Positions 33,972 to 43,072 of a DNA stretch of 64,000 bases are shown in pieces. The stretch is taken from NCBI RefSeq assembly GCF_003264855.1, contig NZ_NFZS01000001.1, positions 744,001-808,000 on the forward strand. Direction: 5' to 3'. A program made the translations under genes and the position numbers. The notes under the pieces are model-generated. The model saw only the letters and a list, made by a program, of their open reading frames with translations, did not search any database and was not told the DNA's origin. Within the stretch, counting starts at the first letter, position 1. Each line of letters opens with the position of its first letter. This DNA is from Dyella jiangningensis. Its GTDB lineage: Bacteria > Pseudomonadota > Gammaproteobacteria > Xanthomonadales > Rhodanobacteraceae.

Positions 33972-35328
33972 ATGCGCCATTCGCGTCAACAACCTGAGCA
34001 AGTCGTTCCCGATCTATGACAAGCCGTATCATCGCCTACTTCAAATGGTGGCGCCTGGCCCGAAACAGCGCTGGTTCCGGGAGTTTCAGGCCCTTAAGGG
34101 CGTCGACCTTTCCGTCGCTCGTGGCGAAACGCTTGGCATCGTCGGGCGAAATGGCTCGGGCAAATCGACGCTGTTGCAGTTGATCTGCGGCACTCTCACT
34201 CCCACAAGCGGAACGGTGGAGGTGCAAGGGCGCATCGCTGCACTATTGGAACTCGGGTCGGGCTTCAACCCCGACTTTACCGGTCGCGAGAATGTGTACC
34301 TCAACGGTGCAGTGCTGGGACTAACTCAAGAAGAAATCCGCGAACGCTTTGACGAAATCGCTGAATTTGCGGAGATTGGCGAGTTTATCGAGCAGCCTGT
34401 AAAGAGCTATTCGAGCGGCATGTATGTGCGCTTGGCATTTGCGGTTGCTATCAACGTCGATCCGGAAATCCTGATTGTCGACGAGGCACTTTCAGTTGGC
34501 GATGAAGCTTTTCAGCGCAAATGCTTCGCGCGCATTAACAAGATCAGGGATGCTGGGGCCACTGTGCTTTTTGTATCTCACTCAGCTGGCGCGGTAACCG
34601 AGCTGTGTGATCGAGCACTGCTGCTGGATCACGGTGAGCTCTTGCTTCAAGGCGCGCCAAAGTTCGTGGTGTCGCGATATCACAAGATGCTATATGCGCC
34701 AGCGGAACGCGTTGCCGCGATCCGCGAGTCGATTCGCAACCACGAAGACGAAAGCCCATACTCCCTGAGCGCGGCGCATTCGTCTGACGGCGACGCGAGG
34801 ATCGAAGCTGTCCCCGGTGGTGCGACGGTTGCGGACGACGATAGTGAGGCTTACCTAGACGAGGGACTCGTGCCCAAAAGCACGCTTTCTTATGAGGACC
34901 TGGGCGCAGTCATCGAGGATGCTCACATCGAGACCCTCGGTGGGCGTCGAGTCAATGTCCTGAAGTCTGGTAACCGATATACATACGTCTACAACGTGCG
35001 CTTTCATGTGGCGGCCGAGGCCGTGCGTTTCGGCATGTTGATAAAGAGTGTGACCGGACTCGAGTTGGGAGGCGGGCAGTCCGCCACACTCGAGGACACC
35101 TTGCCGTTGGTTGAAGGGGGGAGTGTCCTGACCGTGCGTTTCCAGTTCCGTTGCTTGATGGCTCCTGGTGCGTACTTCCTCAATGCCGGAGTGCTCGGCA
35201 GGGTGGGGGATGGCGAGGTCTACCTCAACCGGCAGATCGACGTGGCGATGTTCCGGGTGATGCCTGATCCCCAGCGTCTGGCCACTGCAATGGTGGACTT
35301 CGAGATTAGCCCTTCGGTTGAATTCTGA
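33961..35328 (+). CDS. wzt: ABC transporter ATPase with C-terminal carbohydrate-binding-type domain (Wzt)
   Basis: A 455-residue protein. The nucleotide-binding domain has Walker A GRNGSGKST (62-70), signature SYSSGM (149-154) and Walker B ILIVDEAL (170-177). About 200 extra residues follow (from about 255), including YVYNVRFHVAAEAVRFGMLIKS and MAPGAYFLNAGVLG, typical of the Wzt C-terminal beta-sandwich that recognises the modified non-reducing end of O-antigen in O8/O9a-type systems. That extension implies that export here is linked to a terminal modification. ATG 33961 lies inside the end of wzm. A long spacer (about 245-320) separates the domains. Confidence 0.92.
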   Translation: MSSECAIRVNNLSKSFPIYDKPYHRLLQMVAPGPKQRWFREFQALKGVDLSVARGETLGIVGRNGSGKSTLLQLICGTLTPTSGTVEVQGRIAALLELGSGFNPDFTGRENVYLNGAVLGLTQEEIRERFDEIAEFAEIGEFIEQPVKSYSSGMYVRLAFAVAINVDPEILIVDEALSVGDEAFQRKCFARINKIRDAGATVLFVSHSAGAVTELCDRALLLDHGELLLQGAPKFVVSRYHKMLYAPAERVAAIRESIRNHEDESPYSLSAAHSSDGDARIEAVPGGATVADDDSEAYLDEGLVPKSTLSYEDLGAVIEDAHIETLGGRRVNVLKSGNRYTYVYNVRFHVAAEAVRFGMLIKSVTGLELGGGQSATLEDTLPLVEGGSVLTVRFQFRCLMAPGAYFLNAGVLGRVGDGEVYLNRQIDVAMFRVMPDPQRLATAMVDFEISPSVEF

Positions 35329-35656
35329 CAGGCTTGTCCCGCAGCGTTGGCAGCAACGGGAGGAGTAGACTCCCCGCCCTTTACCTGTACGCGTTCAGCT
35401 TATTCGTTCAATTATTTCAGTAAAGCCGCACACGTAAGCCTGGGCTAGACTTGTTTTTAGGCACGCTCGCTAGCGGCGGATGGCCGTCATAACCGCATTT
35501 GGTGCGCGGACATGGCATGGCTAGACGCCGGCTTTCCCTGAGATGAATTTGCAGTGCCCGGCACGGTATGGAGCCGCGTGGGCGCCTAAACGAGCGATTT
35601 TCATCGCTCAAGTTCGACCGGTAACGCCTCGGTACGCTTTTGAAGCAAGGTATGGT
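35329..35656. other. Gene-free stretch between wzt and the large glycosyltransferase gene
   Basis: About 330 bases of lower GC. A weak hairpin GGGAG...CTCCC lies at 35358-35374. An in-frame upstream extension of the next gene to 35543 exists but has no ribosome site or recognisable sequence. No clear promoter. Confidence 0.4.
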
Positions 35657-38089
35657 ATGCAATTTTCAACACTTGGCAGAATGCTAGAGCGGCTGGTGCG
35701 CAGCGTTAAAGGCAAACTGCGGGCAAATGCGTCTGGGGCTGATGTAGAGGGAATGGTTGTGAGAACAGATGAGAGCCGCGCAGGGGGCGGTGAGGGGCTG
35801 GCCTGCATATCGCTAGCGGATTCCGGACTATTCGACCGGGGCTGGTATCTGTCGATGTATGAGGATGTTGCGCGTCATGGGGTTGATCCACTGGATCACT
35901 ATCTCAACAACGGTTGGCGAGAGGGTCGGTCGCCAAGCGCGTTCTTCGACGCCCGATGGTACCTTTATCACTACAAGGACGTGATGGAGGCATCGGTCGA
36001 ACCGCTCAATCACTATCTGTCCAATGGTTTTGCAGAAGGGAGAATGCCTAACCCATTCTTCGACGATGAGTGGTACATAGGTACGATCGAGCGTGAGTTT
36101 GACGAAAAGGATCTGACCTCCTACGCGATTTACCTTAAGCGTGGATTGGCATCTGGTCACTCCCCTTTGCCCGAGCTGCAACCACTTTATTGGGCAAGAA
36201 AAGACGTGCCCGCCGATGCGTACGGCCAGTACAAGCGACTGGTTGCTGCGATGCGGCCGTGGTGGGAACGATTTGGCCGAGCAAAAGTGGCCATACTCGC
36301 GGCCTTGTACAGTCCCTATGAAGACAGTTCGTTGCTGTCCAACGCGGGGAGTGATGCGATAGAGAAGTTCATAGGTTTCCTTGAGCTCGCATGGACCGAG
36401 AATGCACCCCCGGGCCCACTTTTCCAGGAAAGCTATTACGAGCGCGTCCTGTGGAATCGGGGAATCGTGCGGCAGCCGGGCGAAACATTGCTGCAGCACT
36501 ACCTTCGCGCCGGGTTTGATCTGCGCCTCGTACCCACCGCCAATTTCGACGATGCTGCTTACTATCAGCAGAATCCCGATATAGACCCATCGTTCTGTTG
36601 GGGGTTCGAACACTTCATCAAGAATGGCGTGTTCGAAGGCCGTCGTTCGACTCGCGCTCCTCGCCCGGTAATTGCGCAACTCATGATGCAGGGAAATGAT
36701 CGTGAAGCGCGTATCAACAACTGGAAGTACTTCCTTTCATCCTGCGGCGAGTCTTTGGAATTGGATGGCGTCTATCAGCGCGTATCCCATTACGCAAAAG
36801 TAGTCGACGACATCTTCCGCTCCTCCGCATTCGGGGAGACCATGAGGCGGGCCGTTCGCATCGAGCCCGCTATCGGTGACCCGGAGGATATTAGCGATGT
36901 ACTTGTCCCGCCCTTTCATGATGCACGTGACATGGCGCGGCGCGCTCTGCGCGAACGGTTGCTGCAGGCTCACTACGATACCGTCGTTTGCGTGCCGTGG
37001 ATTCGAACGGGAGGTGCGGACCTCGTTGCCTGCCAGATCAGCCAAGCCATCCGCGACGCCCGCCCGGACGAGTCCGTACTCATCGTGCGTACGGATCAGC
37101 CTCATTTCGATCGCCCGGAATGGGTGCCACACGGTGTGAGCGTCATTGATGCGTCGGACATCTTCAAATGTCTGCCGCCCATTGACGCGCAACTGTTGCT
37201 ATACGGCATGCTGATGGGGCTCGCGCCGACGCGGGTGGTCAATGTCAACAGTCGCCTGTGTTGGGACACGCTGGCTCGATTTGGTTCGCGGCTATCAAAT
37301 AGCATTCATTTGTATTCCTACCTGTTTTGTTGGGACCACACACCGCGCGGCTTTCGTGCAGGTTATCCCAGCGAATTTTTCCCCGAGACCGCGCACAATC
37401 TCAGCGCGATCTTCACGGACACGGTGTATTTGAAGAACGAGTTGGACGGCATTTACCGGCCTCCTGCCTCCATCCGTGATCGGATCATTCCACTCTTTTC
37501 TCCCGCGAAGACTGACGTCATCGGGCCAGCCATGGTGGAAGTAAGCGTGGGGCGGGCTAAACATCGACGTCGCTGGAAAGTTTTGTGGGCCGGAAGGCTT
37601 GATCGTCAAAAGCGGTTCGACCTTGTCCAAGAGATCGCGAAGGCCATGCCAGACGTCGATTTCCTTTGTTGGGGTTCGGCGCTTCTGGATGCGCCGCCGA
37701 ATCATGAAAAAACCCCTGTCAACCTGAAGCTTCATGAGGGGTTCTCATCATACGATGAGCTGCCGTTGGATGATGCGGATTTATGGCTGTTCACCTCCGA
37801 ATGGGAGGGCATGCCAACCCTTCTTGTCGAATTGGCTCACAGAGGCGTAAGCATCGTCGCAAGCGCAGTTGGCGGGGTGCCCGAACTCATTGATGAGGAA
37901 ACGGGCTGGCCGGTGAACCAAGTGCGCAGTATTGATGCCTATGTGTCGGCCATTCGAGAATCGCTGGCTTCGCCCGCACAGCGCGTGGCGCGGGCCGTGA
38001 AGCTTCGGGAGCGTGCCCGTGCACGCCATAGCATGGCGTCGTATGTAAAGCAGATCTCTGAAGTTTTGAACAACGAGGGTGCGGTTTGA
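35657..38089 (+). CDS. Large glycosyltransferase: N-terminal WYL-repeat region plus GT4 domain
   Basis: An 810-residue cytoplasmic protein. The first 350 residues carry repeats of about 40 residues with the pattern FDxxWYLxxYxDV...PLxHYLxxGxxEGRxPxxFFD (two clear copies, two degenerate copies later, including FDDAAYYQQNPDI). The same repeat occurs in other large bacterial polysaccharide glycosyltransferases. The C-terminal half is a GT-B fold: KVLWAGRLDRQKRFDL and EWEGMPTLLVELAHRGVSIVASAVGGVPEL are GT4 donor-site motifs. The start at ATG 35657 follows gcaagg; it is uncertain by a few codons. It overlaps the next gene by one base, so both belong to one transcript. Sugar specificity is unknown. 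Confidence 0.8.
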   Translation: MQFSTLGRMLERLVRSVKGKLRANASGADVEGMVVRTDESRAGGGEGLACISLADSGLFDRGWYLSMYEDVARHGVDPLDHYLNNGWREGRSPSAFFDARWYLYHYKDVMEASVEPLNHYLSNGFAEGRMPNPFFDDEWYIGTIEREFDEKDLTSYAIYLKRGLASGHSPLPELQPLYWARKDVPADAYGQYKRLVAAMRPWWERFGRAKVAILAALYSPYEDSSLLSNAGSDAIEKFIGFLELAWTENAPPGPLFQESYYERVLWNRGIVRQPGETLLQHYLRAGFDLRLVPTANFDDAAYYQQNPDIDPSFCWGFEHFIKNGVFEGRRSTRAPRPVIAQLMMQGNDREARINNWKYFLSSCGESLELDGVYQRVSHYAKVVDDIFRSSAFGETMRRAVRIEPAIGDPEDISDVLVPPFHDARDMARRALRERLLQAHYDTVVCVPWIRTGGADLVACQISQAIRDARPDESVLIVRTDQPHFDRPEWVPHGVSVIDASDIFKCLPPIDAQLLLYGMLMGLAPTRVVNVNSRLCWDTLARFGSRLSNSIHLYSYLFCWDHTPRGFRAGYPSEFFPETAHNLSAIFTDTVYLKNELDGIYRPPASIRDRIIPLFSPAKTDVIGPAMVEVSVGRAKHRRRWKVLWAGRLDRQKRFDLVQEIAKAMPDVDFLCWGSALLDAPPNHEKTPVNLKLHEGFSSYDELPLDDADLWLFTSEWEGMPTLLVELAHRGVSIVASAVGGVPELIDEETGWPVNQVRSIDAYVSAIRESLASPAQRVARAVKLRERARARHSMASYVKQISEVLNNEGAV

Positions 38090-38796
38090 TGCAGATTTCA
38101 GCCATTTTGACGGGCCACTCGGAAGGTCTGCTTAGCGGCCCGTCCATAGCGAGTTTTCGCGAAGCGATTGACTTCGCCCGTGGCCAGGGCATTTCTGTTG
38201 AGCCCATTGTCATCCTAGATCGTCCCAGTGCGTTGACTCGAGAGATGTTCGTGGACGCCAAGTCTTGGGGCGGAACCTTATTCACTACTGAATTTGGTGA
38301 TCCTGGTTTGGCGCGGAATCATGGCGTGGTGCAAGCAACGGGAGACTTTGTCACTTTCCTCGACGCAGATGACTTATGGAGCTTCAACTGGCTTGCGGCA
38401 GCTCACGCGCTTTGCGTGCGTGAAAACCGGGACGTCATTGCGCATTCTCAACTCAACATGATCTTTGGGCGTGAGCGCGCATACTGGCTGCATGTGGATT
38501 CCGAGCACCCTGACTTTGATCCTGGCTACTTGCAAATAGGTAATTACTGGGACGCACTTTCTTTTGCGCCACGGCACATCTTCCAGGATATTCCGTTTCA
38601 TAAGAATGAGCTCTCGACCGGATATGGGCATGAGGATTGGCACTGGAACTGTTTGACCTTGTCCAAGGGCTACCCGCATAAGCCAGTGCAGGATACGGTT
38701 CACATGAAGCGTCGGCGCCTTGGTTCCCAAAGCGCCAGAGCGAACAGCAGTGACGTAGTGCCGTGGCCAACAGACATGGTGCTGTTCACGGTCTGA
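38089..38796 (+). CDS. GT2-like (GT-A fold) glycosyltransferase
   Basis: A 235-residue protein. ISAILTGHSEG, the donor-site region FGDPGLARNHGVVQATGDFVTFLDADDLW with the DADD metal-binding motif, and YGHEDWHWNC with an acid-rich acceptor segment indicate a small GT2-type transferase. It lacks the long C-terminus of most family members. The ATG shares a base with the stop of the preceding glycosyltransferase gene (TGATG), which implies coupled translation and a joint role in polymer assembly. Confidence 0.75.
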   Translation: MQISAILTGHSEGLLSGPSIASFREAIDFARGQGISVEPIVILDRPSALTREMFVDAKSWGGTLFTTEFGDPGLARNHGVVQATGDFVTFLDADDLWSFNWLAAAHALCVRENRDVIAHSQLNMIFGRERAYWLHVDSEHPDFDPGYLQIGNYWDALSFAPRHIFQDIPFHKNELSTGYGHEDWHWNCLTLSKGYPHKPVQDTVHMKRRRLGSQSARANSSDVVPWPTDMVLFTV

Positions 38797-38883
38797 TCTG
38801 CCGTCGTGAGCTAGATTGCGCATGGGTTGTACATCAGTCGCCACCCCGCCTGGTACCACTTTTCGCAAGCGGCAAAACTACGT

Positions 38884-40434
38884 ATGCAAGAGATGCAGAA
38901 CAAGAAATTGATTGTTGTCCTGGGTATGCACCGTAGCGGTACGAGTGCAGTCACTCGTTCGCTCCAGACCTTGGGGGTGGATCTGGGGGATGCACTCGTT
39001 CCTGCCGTGGCCGGTGACAACGACAAGGGATTCTGGGAAGACGCAGATACGCTGTCGATCAACCAAGACATCATGTCGGCACTGGATGTCAGCTGGTGCC
39101 CGTTGAGCCCGTATCGATGGTCCAGGATCGATGCGGACAAGATGCAGGAGTTCCGATTGCAGGCCATGGAGCTCCTGATCGGTAAACTCAAGGACGTGCC
39201 CGCGTTTGGCCTCAAGGATCCGCGTCTGACTAGGCTCCTGCCGTTCTGGCAGCCGATTTTTCGGGAGCTTGGCGTTGATGTGCACTATGTGCTGGTGGTG
39301 CGCAATCCACTCAGCGTTGCGGCATCGCTGAAGCGTCGAAATGGTTTCGCCGAGTTTCGCAGCCATTTGCTTTGGCTAAGGCACGTCGTGCCCAGTTTCT
39401 TGGATACCTGCGGGTTGCCCCGGGTCGTAGTCAGCTATGAACGGATGATGGCTGATCCGGAGGTGCAGCTGCGCCGGATCGCTGCTGGCCTGGATATGCC
39501 CCTGAACGAAGAGTCGAGCGCGTTTCTCGATTACACCCGAAACTTTCTCAGCCCGGAATTGCAGCATGAGCACCACACCGTCGACGAGCTCGATGTTGCC
39601 GGCGACGACGTGCCTGTCCAACTCCGGCATGTCTATGCGGCGCTGCGAGGCATGGCCAGTGACGCGATTTCTGACGGCGACTCGACGATCTACGAACTCT
39701 TCCTTGAGGTCGACAGATATCTCTCCGGCATGGAGAGCAGCCTTGCTTACATCGATCGATTGGAGGAGCGCAACGAGGAGTTGCTGCACACTATTCCGAC
39801 AGAAGCGGTGGCCCGGATCGCTGAGCTGGAGTCGGCCTACCAGAAGCTCGCGGAAGGACAAGCCTGGCTCGAATCCCAGCGCGATGAATGGGAAAAGCTG
39901 GCCGAGAGCCGAGAGCAACATGTGGCTGAGCTTACTGAGTCGATAAAGGTAAGCGAGCAGCTTCGGTACACGTCTTCGGCGGAATTGACCAGTCGCGTGG
40001 CCGAACTCGAGTCGGCCTATCAAGCGCTCTCGGAAGGACAGGCATGGCTCGAGTCCCAGCGCGACGCATGGGAGAAGTTGGCCGCAATCCGGGAGCAGCG
40101 TATCGCCGAACTTTCCGCATTGGTCAAAGAGTTCGATCGGGCGCAGCACCCGGCCCTGCCGGAGGTGCGCGGTCGCCTGACGGAACTGGAGGTGGCCTAT
40201 GACGCGCTGCTCAATGGAAACACGTGGCTGGAGTCTCAGCGCGATGCGTGGGAGAAACTGGCAGCAAGCCGGGACCAGCGCATAGCCGAGCTATCTGTGG
40301 CACTGAAGAAGTACGAAGAGGGCAACGCCTGGCTGGAATCACAACGGCAGGCCTGGGAATTGCAGGCCAAGGCGTTTGCGGCACGCTTGTTGGAGTTCGA
40401 AGGTCACTCGTCCGAGTCGACGCAGGGCGTTTGA
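38884..40434 (+). CDS. Sulfotransferase fused to tandem coiled-coil repeats
   Basis: About 516 residues. The N-terminal 240 residues are a PAPS-dependent sulfotransferase: P-loop LGMHRSGTSAVTRSL (5'-phosphosulfate binding) and VVRNPLSVAASLKRR (3'-phosphate binding), plus FGLKDPRLTRLLPFW. From about residue 300 come three repeats of exactly 60 residues, each with ELESAYxxLxEGxAWLESQR then DAWEKLAxxRExRIAEL, and a shorter fourth. They should make a long coiled coil. An enzyme domain plus coiled-coil ruler, encoded beside wzm/wzt, recalls WbdD of E. coli O9a, though WbdD is a kinase/methyltransferase. The start is uncertain; ATG 38884 or 38893 is most likely. Confidence 0.8.
   Translation: MQEMQNKKLIVVLGMHRSGTSAVTRSLQTLGVDLGDALVPAVAGDNDKGFWEDADTLSINQDIMSALDVSWCPLSPYRWSRIDADKMQEFRLQAMELLIGKLKDVPAFGLKDPRLTRLLPFWQPIFRELGVDVHYVLVVRNPLSVAASLKRRNGFAEFRSHLLWLRHVVPSFLDTCGLPRVVVSYERMMADPEVQLRRIAAGLDMPLNEESSAFLDYTRNFLSPELQHEHHTVDELDVAGDDVPVQLRHVYAALRGMASDAISDGDSTIYELFLEVDRYLSGMESSLAYIDRLEERNEELLHTIPTEAVARIAELESAYQKLAEGQAWLESQRDEWEKLAESREQHVAELTESIKVSEQLRYTSSAELTSRVAELESAYQALSEGQAWLESQRDAWEKLAAIREQRIAELSALVKEFDRAQHPALPEVRGRLTELEVAYDALLNGNTWLESQRDAWEKLAASRDQRIAELSVALKKYEEGNAWLESQRQAWELQAKAFAARLLEFEGHSSESTQGV
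39781..40320 (+). repeat. Three tandem 180-bp repeats inside the sulfotransferase gene
   Basis: The segments starting at 39781, 39961 and 40141 align with each other at exactly 180-bp spacing, for example gagctggagtcggcctac, gaactcgagtcggcctat and gaactggaggtggcctat at the same offset. They encode the 60-residue coiled-coil repeats. Third-position differences show that they are old enough to have diverged. Confidence 0.85.
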
Positions 40435-40460
40435 AGGACATTGCCATTGCCCGCTTTCTC

Positions 40461-40486
40461 GCCGTGCCTGGACGGCACGGCATTTA
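40461..40486 (+). terminator. Hairpin terminator between the sulfotransferase and methyltransferase genes
   Basis: GCCGTGCC and GGCACGGC form a perfect 8-bp stem with a 5-nt loop 26 bp after the sulfotransferase stop, followed by only ATTT. It lies between convergent genes. Confidence 0.55.
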
Positions 40487-40542
40487 GGAAATGGTCCTGC
40501 GGATTGATCGTGATGCGACTGTGCCTGATTCAGACTATCGCA

Positions 40543-41400
40543 TCATTCCTTCTGCAGAACGACGACTTCCTGGAAAAAAGGAATGGCTGGAAAAATGTCC
40601 TTGACCGACAAGATGCGGCCCCAGATGTCCTTGATGTAGTTCTGCGTATAGAACACGTTCGAGCTGTACGAGCGCTCGGTATGCCAACGAAAGACCGTCC
40701 TGTCGTTGGGCAACGTGGGGCTGTCTTTGGCGGCCACGTAGTCCGGGTGGTCGATGAGCGCTCCGTAGATGGGCCACGCGGGGGTCATTTCGCGCCATGT
40801 GCGCTCTTCGTGGATGGTCAGCCAGGCGATGCCGCCGGGACGAAGTATCCGGCGTAATTCCATGAGCCAGGTTGTATCGAAGCACTCGATATGCGTGAAG
40901 ACGGAGAATGCAGTGACGACGTCGATGCTATTGTCCGGCAGTGGCAGGGTTGGCACGCTGGTGTTTTGAAAGACCTTGATATCACGGCGCAAATTCCTTC
41001 CGACCCAGTCGACATGTGCGCGGTTGATGTCGCAGCCGATGACTTCCGGGAAGTCCTTGTTCGCATGGCGGATCAATCGCCCGGTGGCGCAACCTATGTC
41101 CAGAAGGCTCCCATGCCGTGCGCCCTTGCGTTCTAGCCATTCCATCAACTGGCAGTAGTCACGCAGGCCGGATGCCCAATAATTAAAGTGATTGGGGCCG
41201 TAGTAGCCCTCCCGTTGCTCTGTCGATGGGATGGGATAGGTGTCGGCCTCGAGGGCTGCTTCGAGGGGAATGCGAGAGCGATCCCAAGGAACTTCACCGG
41301 TGTCTTGCCCCAGGTGGTCACGTGCGATTCCCACGTTCTCGCCGCGTGTCTCCGCGCGTGAATTGATGGAAATCATGTCTTCCCAAGTTATATCCGCCAC
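40543..41400 (-). CDS. SAM-dependent methyltransferase (class I)
   Basis: A 285-residue protein with a Rossmann methyltransferase core: SLLDIGCATGRLIRHA (motif I), VIGCDINRAHVDW, LPLPDNSIDVVTAFSVFTHIE (motif IV) and LRRILRPGGIAWLTIHEE. The start is GTG 41400, supported by gagga 7 bp upstream; an ATG eight codons later lacks a ribosome site. In ABC-exported O-antigens methyltransferases often cap the chain end, so a sugar O-methyl group is a reasonable but unproven product. It is convergent with the sulfotransferase gene. Confidence 0.8.
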   Translation of the reverse strand: MADITWEDMISINSRAETRGENVGIARDHLGQDTGEVPWDRSRIPLEAALEADTYPIPSTEQREGYYGPNHFNYWASGLRDYCQLMEWLERKGARHGSLLDIGCATGRLIRHANKDFPEVIGCDINRAHVDWVGRNLRRDIKVFQNTSVPTLPLPDNSIDVVTAFSVFTHIECFDTTWLMELRRILRPGGIAWLTIHEERTWREMTPAWPIYGALIDHPDYVAAKDSPTLPNDRTVFRWHTERSYSSNVFYTQNYIKDIWGRILSVKDIFPAIPFFQEVVVLQKE

Positions 41401-41639
41401 TGACTAGTCCTCGACTGATCGTTTCGGAACCCGCTGGGCAGCCATATTGGGATAGCATCCCTGGTCTCGCCCACGGCCTTGACAGTCGCGCCCTGGTCAG
41501 CGAGAAGGTGCCAGGGCACGATAGACGTCATGTTTGGTTGAGCGTCTCAGTACTGCCCGACTACCTTGCCAAGTTGACGGGGTCCTTGCAATGCCAGTCA
41601 TTCGCCAAGATGCAATCTTGCGACCAAGCGTCAATACAG

Positions 41640-41793
41640 GCCGGTTAACCGGCTACAATTCGGAGCCGACACGGCCCTTTACGGTGTTGGTGGGGAGGCT
41701 ATTGTCCGGCGACAGGCTTGGCCATTCAGTGCTCTGAGGACGCTCCATTACGTGCGCTTTGCAGCGTTTGCTCCGTAGGGCGAGCGCTTTTTT
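41640..41793 (+). ncRNA. Candidate small RNA or attenuated leader upstream of the acyltransferase gene
   Basis: A 14-bp perfect palindrome GCCGGTTAACCGGC (41640-41653) directly abuts a TACAAT -10-like hexamer (41654-41659). About 100 bp later a strong rho-independent terminator stands alone: an 11-bp stem (41763-41773 with 41778-41788, three G-U pairs), loop CGTA and a T6 run. No coding frame in between has support. The terminator ends 23 bp before the acyltransferase ATG, so it is either the end of a roughly 130-nt RNA or a leader attenuator. No matching -35 was found. Confidence 0.4.
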
Positions 41794-41815
41794 ATCTCGA
41801 ATCTGGGAATGCAAT

Positions 41816-43051
41816 ATGATGGTGTCGACGACCCCGGCCCGTGGGGGGAGTGCCCGTGTATTTGGTCTGGACTTGCTGCGCGCAATCGCCGTGCTATCGG
41901 TGCTTGCCGGCCATAGCTTGGATCATGGCAAGGCGCCGGTCTGGATGGTTCGTTACATTGCTCCCCTGGCTGTTTACGGCGTGGAAATCTTCTACGTACT
42001 AAGCGGCTTCCTGATCGGGCATATCCTTTTGCGCTCCGTCGCTTCGGGCAAGTTGCATAACCCCACGGACATCCTAGATTTCTGGAAGCGACGCTGGGCG
42101 AGAACGCTTCCGCTTTATATGTTCTTCCTGTTGGTGTACTTGCGATTTGATTATCACGGCCCGGGTGATCTTCGCCAGGTCTGGTCGTTCTTCGCGTTCC
42201 TGCAGAATTTTGCGTGGCAGATCCCGCCATTCTTCACCCACTCGTGGAGCTTGGCGGTTGAAGAGTGGTTCTATCTCCTACTACCGGTCGTCTTCTTGAC
42301 ATTTCATTGGTTGCTCAAGTCTGACGGAAAGGCGATTTTTGCGACGGCCCTGGTTTTCCTGCTCGTTCCGCTGGCGAGTCGATTGGTGATCGGGCACCAC
42401 CTCACCGATTGGCCTGGTTACGATGGCTATATTCGCCAGACAGTGGTCTGTCGACTCGACTCTATTTTTATGGGCGTGCTTTGCGCCTATATGCGCATTC
42501 ATTACCCGGGTTTCTTTGAGCGAAGCGTAAAATTCTGGTGGGTGGGCTTTGGCTTGTTTGCGCTGCTCTACATGATCCTGTCGGTCATTCACTACTTCAA
42601 TCCGGCCAGCGCATGGGCCCAGGCGGCCTATCTCCCGTTGCTGTCGTTCAGCATCGCGTGCATGGTGCCGGCAGCTAGTAAGCTGCGTTCGACCGGGCTT
42701 TCGGTGCTCGATGTCTTTATTTCGCACACCAGCAAGGTGTCGTACTCCCTCTACTTGGGCCATATCAGCATGCTGACTCTGGTGCTAGGAATCATGGACC
42801 AGTTTGGCTGGGTGGCAGATTCGCTACACCGAACCGCGTTGCTGTACATCGCACTGGCCATTTTCTACTACGCCTTCGCAAATCTGACCTATCTGCTTGT
42901 GGAACAACCGTACATCAAGCTGCGCGATGTACGCATGGGGCATTCGGACGTGCGTAGCGGCAACGTCGCTATCGCCGTAGGGTCACCGGATCCAGCAGGG
43001 CAGCCTGTGCCGGAGTTGGGGCTACTCGTCGCTGAGCCGGATCATTCCTGA
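41816..43051 (+). CDS. Acyltransferase 3 family membrane protein
   Basis: A 411-residue integral membrane protein of the OafA/WxcC/NodX family with about ten helices. GLDLLRAIAVLSVLAGHSLDHG holds the catalytic-type histidine in the first helix, YVLSGFLIGHILL and WKRRWARTLPLYMFF follow, and HSWSLAVEEWFYLLLP is the family motif. Such proteins O-acetylate (or otherwise acylate) polysaccharide during or after export. A short variable C-terminal tail follows the last helix. The start is one of two adjacent ATGs (41816 or 41819). It is convergent with the epimerase gene (21 bp between). Confidence 0.88.
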   Translation: MMVSTTPARGGSARVFGLDLLRAIAVLSVLAGHSLDHGKAPVWMVRYIAPLAVYGVEIFYVLSGFLIGHILLRSVASGKLHNPTDILDFWKRRWARTLPLYMFFLLVYLRFDYHGPGDLRQVWSFFAFLQNFAWQIPPFFTHSWSLAVEEWFYLLLPVVFLTFHWLLKSDGKAIFATALVFLLVPLASRLVIGHHLTDWPGYDGYIRQTVVCRLDSIFMGVLCAYMRIHYPGFFERSVKFWWVGFGLFALLYMILSVIHYFNPASAWAQAAYLPLLSFSIACMVPAASKLRSTGLSVLDVFISHTSKVSYSLYLGHISMLTLVLGIMDQFGWVADSLHRTALLYIALAIFYYAFANLTYLLVEQPYIKLRDVRMGHSDVRSGNVAIAVGSPDPAGQPVPELGLLVAEPDHS

Positions 43052-43072
43052 TGGCCGTGCCGCGTCATACGC

